Source of the DNA: Prochlorococcus sp. AG-355-K03
Lineage (GTDB): Bacteria; Cyanobacteriota; Cyanobacteriia; PCC-6307; Cyanobiaceae
Reading direction: 5' to 3'
DNA length: 64,000 bases
Assembly: GCA_003278685.1 (NCBI GenBank)
Contig: QCDS01000001.1
Coordinates: 124,001 to 188,000 of the forward strand
Positions 55,779-64,000 of this stretch are shown here, piece after piece (position 1 is the first letter of the stretch; every line of letters starts with the position of its first letter). Below the pieces are notes generated by a model, which ran no database searches, had not been told where the DNA came from, and saw only the letters and a list, made by a program, of their open reading frames with translations. Position numbers and translations under genes: made by a program.

Positions 55779-57178
55779 TTTTTTTTCTCCTCTTTGGAAG
55801 AAATCTCAGTATTTTGAACATTCTCTAATTGATCATTATCTGTGAATTCTTCTCCTTCGTATTGTTCCTCTCCATATTCTTCTTCATCTTCGGGAAGGGG
55901 ATAAAGCTCTCTTAATCTTGCATCTTCTGCAGCACGCTCAGCTTGTTCAGCTTCTAATCTTAGTTCAGCTTCTCTCTGGAGATTCTCTTCATCTTCCCTT
56001 TGAATGATTAATTCAGAGACTGCAGCATCTTCTGCTTCCTGATCGTATTCATGTGAGTTTTTAACGTCAATCTTCCAACCAGTTAATCTTGCGGCAAGTC
56101 TTACATTTTGACCTTCTCTACCAATTGCGAGACTTAATTGATCAGGAGGAACTAGTACGTGCGCATGTTGCCCTGTTGGGTCTACAAGTCTTACTTGATC
56201 GACTTTCGCAGGACTTAAAGAGTTCAAAATATACTGTATTGGATTAGATGACCATTTAATAACATCAATTTTTTCTCCTCTTAATTCATTTACTACTTGT
56301 TGAATTCTTGCTCCTCTAGCTCCAATACAGGCACCTACAGGGTCCACTTCTTCTTCGACACTATCAACAGCTACTTTTGTTCTTGGGCCAACAGCTCTAG
56401 AAGGAGGGTTGGCTTCTCTTGAAACAGCAACAATTTTCACTGTACCTTCTTGAATTTCCGGAACTTCGTTTTCAAACAAATAAACCACTAAACCAGCATT
56501 TGCTCTACTTACAAAAAGTTGCGGTCCTTTTCTTGCAATTTCGCTAACTTCCTTCAAAAATACTTTGAAAGTTGCATTTGCTCTATAATTGTCATTTGGT
56601 AATTGATCTCTCTTTGGCAATTCGGCCTCTACTTCAGGTCTACCAATACCCGAACTAACTCCCATAATTACTGATTGTCTTTCAAATCTTATAACTCTTG
56701 CAGTTAAAACAGGATCTTCCAAATCTGCAAATTCTTCTTGGATCATTTTTCGCTGTTGATCTCTTAATTTTTGGGCTAAAACTTGCTTTGTAGTTGAAGC
56801 AGCCATTCGCCCAAAATCCTCTTTTTCTGGAGTAACGTCTAAAACAACTGTGTCACCTATTTGAGCATCATCAGCTACTTGTTTAACTTCTACAAGAGAT
56901 ATTTGATGATCTTCGCTCTCAACTTCTTCAACAATTATTTTACTCGATAATATCCTATAACCTTCTTCATCTAGATCTAGTCCAACATCAAAATTACTGA
57001 AATATTCTTCATCAAATGGATCTTGATTAACTCCAATGTAAAAAGTTTTTCTATATTTTTCGTATCCTTTTAATAAAGCTTCGCGTAAGGCTAATTCCAC
57101 GATATTAGGAGGTAACTTTTTTTCCTCACTAATGTCTTCAATGAGATTGTTTAAACCTGGGAGAATAACTAATGCCAT
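55775..57178 (-). CDS. nusA: Transcription termination/antitermination factor NusA
   Basis: DPVGACIGARGARIQQVVNELRGEKIDVIKWS; KH domains. Confidence 0.97.
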   Translation of the reverse strand: MALVILPGLNNLIEDISEEKKLPPNIVELALREALLKGYEKYRKTFYIGVNQDPFDEEYFSNFDVGLDLDEEGYRILSSKIIVEEVESEDHQISLVEVKQVADDAQIGDTVVLDVTPEKEDFGRMAASTTKQVLAQKLRDQQRKMIQEEFADLEDPVLTARVIRFERQSVIMGVSSGIGRPEVEAELPKRDQLPNDNYRANATFKVFLKEVSEIARKGPQLFVSRANAGLVVYLFENEVPEIQEGTVKIVAVSREANPPSRAVGPRTKVAVDSVEEEVDPVGACIGARGARIQQVVNELRGEKIDVIKWSSNPIQYILNSLSPAKVDQVRLVDPTGQHAHVLVPPDQLSLAIGREGQNVRLAARLTGWKIDVKNSHEYDQEAEDAAVSELIIQREDEENLQREAELRLEAEQAERAAEDARLRELYPLPEDEEEYGEEQYEGEEFTDNDQLENVQNTEISSKEEKKK

Positions 57179-57212
57179 CTATGATGGGAAATTGAATAAT
57201 GGTTGAAAATAA

Positions 57213-57680
57213 CTAATCTTTTAATGTACAAAGACTAATTTTTAGTACTTCATCAAAAGGGATTTTTTTAATCTTACCTTTTATGTTAATGGCTAAATAA
57301 TCTTTAGACTTTTCATAAAGTAAACCATTCAGAAATTTTATTTTTGAATTCTTTTGGTTTAACTCAACATTAACTGGAAAACCTTTAAAAGTTTTGAAGT
57401 CTCTTTCTGAGGTTAGTTCATCACTGACCCCTTGACTACTAATTTCTAACACATATGAACAATTTAAAAGATTTGATTTTTCTATTTCGTCAGATGCTGG
57501 GGTATTAAATAGCGCACAATCATCTAAGGAAATGTCATCACCATTAGTTTTTCTTATAGTTATTTCAACAACAATTGGATTTTGATTAGTTTGTATATTT
57601 AAACCGCAGATTTCTAAATCCCGCTGATTAGCAACTTTTTCTAATAAAGCTTCTAGTTGACTTTTGTTTTCTTTATTCAA
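57213..57680 (-). CDS. rimP: Ribosome maturation factor RimP
   Basis: Upstream of nus[33 protein letters not shown]. Confidence 0.9.
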   Translation of the reverse strand: MNKENKSQLEALLEKVANQRDLEICGLNIQTNQNPIVVEITIRKTNGDDISLDDCALFNTPASDEIEKSNLLNCSYVLEISSQGVSDELTSERDFKTFKGFPVNVELNQKNSKIKFLNGLLYEKSKDYLAINIKGKIKKIPFDEVLKISLCTLKD

Positions 57681-57806
57681 ATTTATTTATAAATTTAATT
57701 AAAAATTATTTTCACACATTAAGAAGTTTTTTCTATAGAAAAATTTAAAAATTTGCATTTTATGGATGTAAACAAAAAAACAACAATAATCTTTTTCTTC
57801 AATTAG

Positions 57807-58970
<1,164 letters not shown>

Positions 58971-59017
58971 ATCACCCATTGAAATTTAATAATCTATAAC
59001 AATTAGATAAAAAGACT

Positions 59018-59731
59018 TTGGATTCACAAACTCAAATGAAACAAGTTGTTGCTGATGCAGCAATAAGGGAAGTAAAGAGTAACATGATTCTTGGATTAGG
59101 CTCTGGATCTACAGCTGCGTTAATGATAAAAAGCCTTGCGCATGAAATGCGTTCTGGGAAACTCAAAAATATAAGGGGTGTTGCAACTTCTTTTCAATCA
59201 GAAGTTTTAGCGCTTGAACTTGATATCCCCCTTATCGATTTAGCTTCTGTATCTCAAATTGATTTAGCTATTGATGGAGCAGATGAAGTTGATCCAGGAT
59301 TTCAATTAATAAAAGGAGGAGGAGCATGCCATGTTAGAGAGAAGTTAGTGGCATCTAAAGCTAATCAGTTGTTGATAGTTGTTGATGAAACTAAACTCGT
59401 ACAAAATCTAAATCAATCTTTCCCATTACCGGTAGAAGTTCTTCCAAATGCTTGGAAGCAAGTTCAGGAAGTGATTTCAGGAATGAATGGCAGTTCCTCT
59501 TTAAGAATGGCTACTAAAAAAGCTGGCCCAGTTGTTACTGACCAAGGCAATCTCATCCTAGATGTATTATTTGATAATGGTATTAATAATCCAAAAGACA
59601 TTGAAATGAAGATCAATAATATACCAGGAGTATTAGAAAATGGATTATTCGTTGATCTTACTGACAAAGTATTAGTTGGTAAAATCGAAAAAAATACCCC
59701 AATAGTTTACTCACCTCCAAGAGCTAGCTAA
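59018..59731 (+). CDS. rpiA: Ribose-5-phosphate isomerase A (TTG start)
   Basis: [45 protein letters not shown]. Confidence 0.97.
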   Translation: MDSQTQMKQVVADAAIREVKSNMILGLGSGSTAALMIKSLAHEMRSGKLKNIRGVATSFQSEVLALELDIPLIDLASVSQIDLAIDGADEVDPGFQLIKGGGACHVREKLVASKANQLLIVVDETKLVQNLNQSFPLPVEVLPNAWKQVQEVISGMNGSSSLRMATKKAGPVVTDQGNLILDVLFDNGINNPKDIEMKINNIPGVLENGLFVDLTDKVLVGKIEKNTPIVYSPPRAS

Positions 59732-61014
59732 TCTTCAAATCTTATTTTTACTGAGTTAGCGTGGCTATGTAAGCCCTCACTATTAGCAAGATTTAAAATA
59801 TCAATGCTATGAACTTTTAAACTTTCTTCATTGAATTCTATTATTGAAGTATTTTTCATAAAAGTTTCAACCCCCAAAGAACCGCTAAATCTTGAATTAC
59901 CTGATGTGGGTAAAGTATGATTTGGTCCAGCAAGATAATCTCCAACGGCTTCTGGTGTCCATTTTCCTAAAAATATCGCCCCTGCATTCTCTATCTCTGA
60001 AAGAATTTTTTTTGAATCTATAGTAAGAATTTCTAGGTGTTCAGGGGCAAAGTTATTGCTTAGTTCAATACATGATTCATAATTCTCGCAAATCACAATT
60101 AAACCCCAATTTTTTATTGATTGCATGCAAATTTCTTTTCTTGGATGACGATCTATTTTTTTATAAAGTTCTTCTAAAACTTCTTTTGCCTGGTTCTTGG
60201 ATGTAGTAAGAAGTATTGATGAAGCTAAAGGATCATGTTCCGCTTGCGCTAGTAGATCAGATGCTATATGAGTGGTTTGAGCAGTTTTATCCGCAATTAT
60301 TAATATTTCACTTGGACCAGCTAAAGAATCAATCCCTGTAGAACCATAAATGAGTTTTTTCGCAGTTGTAACATAGATATTCCCTGGACCTGAAACAACA
60401 TCGACTTTATTGATTAGATTTGTGCCAAATGCCAAAGCACCAATTGCTTGAGCTCCTCCAATTCTAAATACTTTATTGATCCCTGATAAGTGAGCTGCAG
60501 CTAAAACAGTTTTGTTTATTTCCCCTTCTTTATTCCCAGGAGATACCATTATAATTTCTTCTACTCCTGCTACTTTTGCGGGTATTGCATTCATTAATAC
60601 AGTACTTGGATACGCAGCTCTACCTCCAGGAATATAAATACCTGCACTTTTAACTGGTCTCCATCTTCTTTGGACTACATCACCATATTTACCTTTTATA
60701 GTGAAAGACTGAGGAATTTCTTTTTCATGGAATTTTTGAATTCTTTTATGAGCTTCCTCAAGTGATCGCTTCAAATTGTTATCAATTTCATCCCATGCCT
60801 TCTTTATTTGTGCAGCACTCACTTGCATAGGGTCAGGGTCGAATCCATCAAATTTTTTTGTATATTTTCTCACTGCTATATCTCTATAATTTTTTACTTC
60901 TCGAAGAATTTCTTCGACTGTTGCAGTTATTTTGTTATTGTTTTCTGAGTTAGTTCGAGTTGAAATCCTTTTTAATTCTTGGATAGCATCTTGTTTATTA
61001 TTAATGATCTTCAT
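59728..61014 (-). CDS. hisD: Histidinol dehydrogenase
   Basis: [53 protein letters not shown]. Confidence 0.97.
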   Translation of the reverse strand: MKIINNKQDAIQELKRISTRTNSENNNKITATVEEILREVKNYRDIAVRKYTKKFDGFDPDPMQVSAAQIKKAWDEIDNNLKRSLEEAHKRIQKFHEKEIPQSFTIKGKYGDVVQRRWRPVKSAGIYIPGGRAAYPSTVLMNAIPAKVAGVEEIIMVSPGNKEGEINKTVLAAAHLSGINKVFRIGGAQAIGALAFGTNLINKVDVVSGPGNIYVTTAKKLIYGSTGIDSLAGPSEILIIADKTAQTTHIASDLLAQAEHDPLASSILLTTSKNQAKEVLEELYKKIDRHPRKEICMQSIKNWGLIVICENYESCIELSNNFAPEHLEILTIDSKKILSEIENAGAIFLGKWTPEAVGDYLAGPNHTLPTSGNSRFSGSLGVETFMKNTSIIEFNEESLKVHSIDILNLANSEGLHSHANSVKIRFED

Positions 61015-61092
61015 GTGCTTAATTTTTCAAATTGAAAGGATCCTAACCAATTTAATAACTCTTTAATTTAGATTATATTAAACTATATATGA

Positions 61093-61122
61093 TTGATAAG
61101 TAGTCGATCTATTTGTTATGAT
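61093..61122 (+). promoter_or_regulatory. Candidate sigma70-type promoter for rpsT
   Basis: TTGATA-N18-TATGAT upstream of rpsT; AT-rich background makes chance matches common. Confidence 0.4.
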
Positions 61123-61149
61123 TAAAAATTCCTACTTAATGTAAATTCT

Positions 61150-61443
61150 GTGGCCAATAACAAATCTGCAAAAAAGAGAATCCAAATTGCCGAAAGAAAC
61201 CGTTTAATTAATAAGTCATATAAATCTACAGTAAGAACTTTGACTAAAAAAACTTTAGAAAATTGTGCAAAATATAAAAAAGACCCAAATGAGGAAAATA
61301 AAAATTTAGTCAAGACAAGCCTTAACAAAGCTTTCAGTTTAATAGATAAAGCGGTTAAAAAAAATGTTCTTCATAAAAACAATGGGGCTAATAGAAAATC
61401 GAAAATTAACAATTTTGTAAAAACTACACTTATTGCAAAGTAA
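61150..61443 (+). CDS. rpsT: 30S ribosomal protein S20 (GTG start)
   Basis: ANNKSAKKRIQIAERNRLINKSYKSTVRT. Confidence 0.95.
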   Translation: MANNKSAKKRIQIAERNRLINKSYKSTVRTLTKKTLENCAKYKKDPNEENKNLVKTSLNKAFSLIDKAVKKNVLHKNNGANRKSKINNFVKTTLIAK

Positions 61444-61459
61444 AAGGTAGATCACAATA

Positions 61460-62254
61460 ATGAGCGATATAGAACTCATAGACTCGCATTGTCATTTAAT
61501 ATTTGAAAATTTTGAGAAAGATCTTGAAGATGTTGTTTTAAGATTGCGTTCAAAAGGTGTAAAAAAATTAGTTCATGCATGTTGTGAATTAACAGAAATT
61601 CCAAAATTGAAAAAAATATCTAACGAATTTAATGAAATTTACTATTCAGTTGGTTTGCATCCGCTAGAAGCAAAAAAATGGGAACAAAGTTCAAAATCTC
61701 TTTTGAGAAAATCAGCTCAAGAAGATAGAAGAGTTGTAGCTATTGGGGAATTAGGCTTAGATTTTTTTAAAAATGAAAACAAAACTCAGCAAATAGAAGC
61801 ACTTATTCCGCAAATGGAGTTAGCTTATGAACTCAAATTGCCTGTAATTATCCATTGCAGAGATGCTGCAAATGAAATGATTAAGATATGTAGTGATCTA
61901 TCTAAAAAAGGGAAATGTCCTGATGGTGTTCTTCATTGTTGGACAGGAACCTCTAAAGAAATGAAGCAATTCTTGGATCTTGGATTTTACATCAGTTTTA
62001 GTGGAATAGTAACTTTCCCAAAAGCATATGAAATTCATGAGTGTGCCAAAATAGTCCCAAATGATAAATACCTTATTGAAACAGACTCACCATTTTTAGC
62101 TCCTGTCCCTCATAGGGGTAAAAGAAATGAACCTGCATTCGTTGAAAATGTTGCCAATTTTATGGCTGATTTAAGATCCACTGAATTAATTACAATTGCT
62201 AAAGAGTCATCTAAGAATGCTGAAGATTTGTTTAAATTTGACTTGTTAAGTTGA
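61460..62254 (+). CDS. tatD: TatD family hydrolase/DNase
   Basis: LIDSHCHLIFENFEKD; IGELGLDFF; LPVIIHCRDA; ETDSPFLAPVPHRGKRNEP. Confidence 0.95.
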   Translation: MSDIELIDSHCHLIFENFEKDLEDVVLRLRSKGVKKLVHACCELTEIPKLKKISNEFNEIYYSVGLHPLEAKKWEQSSKSLLRKSAQEDRRVVAIGELGLDFFKNENKTQQIEALIPQMELAYELKLPVIIHCRDAANEMIKICSDLSKKGKCPDGVLHCWTGTSKEMKQFLDLGFYISFSGIVTFPKAYEIHECAKIVPNDKYLIETDSPFLAPVPHRGKRNEPAFVENVANFMADLRSTELITIAKESSKNAEDLFKFDLLS

Positions 62255-62491
62255 CGTAGCAGCTGTTAATATAAGGAATTACTGGAATTTTTCTTAATTA
62301 TTTGACTTTAACTTACACAGTTAATGATTTATCTATCAGCTTTAAATAAAATTTAATTCTTTTTATTAGATTGTTTTTTGTTGAAATCGAGATTTAACAG
62401 TTGATCTCATATTAAGTGAAAAGTTAAAGAACTAATTATTAAGTAGATTAAAAGTAAATAGTTAAATCTCACAAAATCGCAGGTTTCTTGG

Positions 62492-64000
62492 ATGAGCAGT
62501 AGCGCTTTACAGGTAGCAAAAACAGCTACTTATCTACCAGATTTAGTTGAAGTACAAAGAGCAAGCTTTAAATGGTTTTTGGAAAAAGGTTTAATAGAAG
62601 AACTACAAAATTTTTCCCCCATTTCTGATTACACAGGTAAATTAGAATTACATTTTATCGGTGATGAATACAGGTTGAAAAGACCTAGGCATGATGTTGA
62701 GGAAGCCAAAAGAAGAGATGCTACATTTGCATCTCAGATGTATGTAACTTGCAGGTTAATCAATAAAGAGACAGGGGAAATTAAAGAACAAGAAGTATTT
62801 ATTGGCGAATTACCATTAATGACTGAAAGAGGAACTTTCATCATTAATGGTGCCGAAAGAGTTATTGTTAATCAAATTGTGCGAAGCCCTGGAGTATATT
62901 TCAAAGATGAACTTGATAAAAATGGTCGAAGAACTTATAACGCTAGCGTTATTCCTAATAGAGGAGCATGGTTAAAATTCGAGACTGATAAAAATAATTT
63001 ACTTTATGTGAGAGTCGATAAAACTAGAAAAATTAATGCTCATGTTCTTATGAGAGCGATGGGTCTTTCAGATAATGATGTTGTTGATAAACTTAGGCAT
63101 CCCGAGTTTTATCAAAGCTCAATTGAGTCAGCTAATGACGAGGGTATAAATTCAGAAGATCAGGCATTACTTGAGCTATATAAGAAGCTACGTCCTGGTG
63201 AACCGCCTTCCGTTTCTGGCGGACAACAGCTTTTACACAGTAGATTTTTTGATCCCAAAAGATATGATTTAGGCCGAGTTGGTAGATATAAAATAAATAA
63301 AAAATTGAGACTCACCGTTCCAGACGATGTGAGAACACTTACCCATGAAGATGTTCTTTCTACCATTGACTATTTAATTAATCTAGAATTGGATATTGGC
63401 GGTGCTAGTTTGGATGACATTGACCACCTAGGTAATCGAAGGGTTAGATCTGTAGGAGAACTTCTTCAAAATCAAGTGAGGGTTGGACTTAATCGTTTAG
63501 AGAGAATTATCAAAGAAAGAATGACTGTTGGAGAAACAGATTCTCTAACTCCCGCTCAACTAGTCAATCCCAAACCTCTGGTAGCTGCAATAAAGGAATT
63601 TTTTGGCTCCAGTCAATTAAGTCAGTTCATGGATCAAACTAATCCTCTAGCTGAATTGACACACAAGAGAAGAATCTCAGCATTAGGCCCAGGAGGTTTA
63701 ACTAGAGAAAGAGCAGGCTTTGCGGTAAGGGATATACACCCTTCACATTATGGAAGATTATGCCCTATTGAGACTCCTGAAGGTCCGAATGCAGGACTTA
63801 TAAATTCATTAGCTACCCACGCAAGAGTTAACGAGTATGGGTTTATTGAAACGCCTTTTTGGGAAGTAAATGACGGTAAAGTTAATAAAATAGGTAATCC
63901 TGTTTATTTGTCTGCTGATTTAGAAGATGAATGTAGGGTGGCTCCAGGAGACGTTGCTACTGACAAGGACGGTAATATAATTGCAAATTTAATACCAGTT
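62492..64000 (+). CDS. rpoB: RNA polymerase subunit beta (3'-truncated by window edge); absent from ORF track
   Basis: ATG at 62492, [34 protein letters not shown]...; frame open to 64000 (503 codons). Confidence 0.97.
   Translation, partial: MSSSALQVAKTATYLPDLVEVQRASFKWFLEKGLIEELQNFSPISDYTGKLELHFIGDEYRLKRPRHDVEEAKRRDATFASQMYVTCRLINKETGEIKEQEVFIGELPLMTERGTFIINGAERVIVNQIVRSPGVYFKDELDKNGRRTYNASVIPNRGAWLKFETDKNNLLYVRVDKTRKINAHVLMRAMGLSDNDVVDKLRHPEFYQSSIESANDEGINSEDQALLELYKKLRPGEPPSVSGGQQLLHSRFFDPKRYDLGRVGRYKINKKLRLTVPDDVRTLTHEDVLSTIDYLINLELDIGGASLDDIDHLGNRRVRSVGELLQNQVRVGLNRLERIIKERMTVGETDSLTPAQLVNPKPLVAAIKEFFGSSQLSQFMDQTNPLAELTHKRRISALGPGGLTRERAGFAVRDIHPSHYGRLCPIETPEGPNAGLINSLATHARVNEYGFIETPFWEVNDGKVNKIGNPVYLSADLEDECRVAPGDVATDKDGNIIANLIPV

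Overview
AT-rich cyanobacterial core-genome segment. Gene content and order, PSI genes and compact genes with many GTG/TTG starts indicate a high-light Prochlorococcus-type genome (inference; no database search was run). The window opens inside rplB and runs through a long S10/spc/alpha ribosomal operon (rplB..rplQ, truA, rplM, rpsI, rpmE, prfA). It continues with alr, tRNA-Ser(GCT), a CbiG/CobJ fusion, psaA-psaB, psaI-psaL, cell-wall genes, a degenerate serine-recombinase-like gene, lipA, Fd-GOGAT and the str operon (rpsL-rpsG-fusA-tuf-rpsJ). The last part holds pheA, rnhB-rne, dapL, clpS, a radical SAM gene, two glycosyltransferases beside tRNA-Thr(CGT), infB-ylxR-nusA-rimP, an HtrA protease, rpiA, hisD, rpsT, tatD and the 5' part of rpoB. 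Two small genes missing from the ORF track were recovered by reading: rpmJ and psaI. Most of the window is ordinary housekeeping sequence, with no CRISPR array, transposon or phage module seen. The best second-look items are a train of abutting hairpins in the psaAB leader, a serine-recombinase-like HTH protein lacking its catalytic serine next to an 11-bp inverted repeat, a fully ligand-less (zinc-free) L36, a divergent NlpC/P60 and beta-lactamase-like pair with 3 bp between start codons, an exact tandem repeat in infB, and a GT2 that may carry a methyltransferase remnant beside a tRNA. I did not find a convincing entirely new system.
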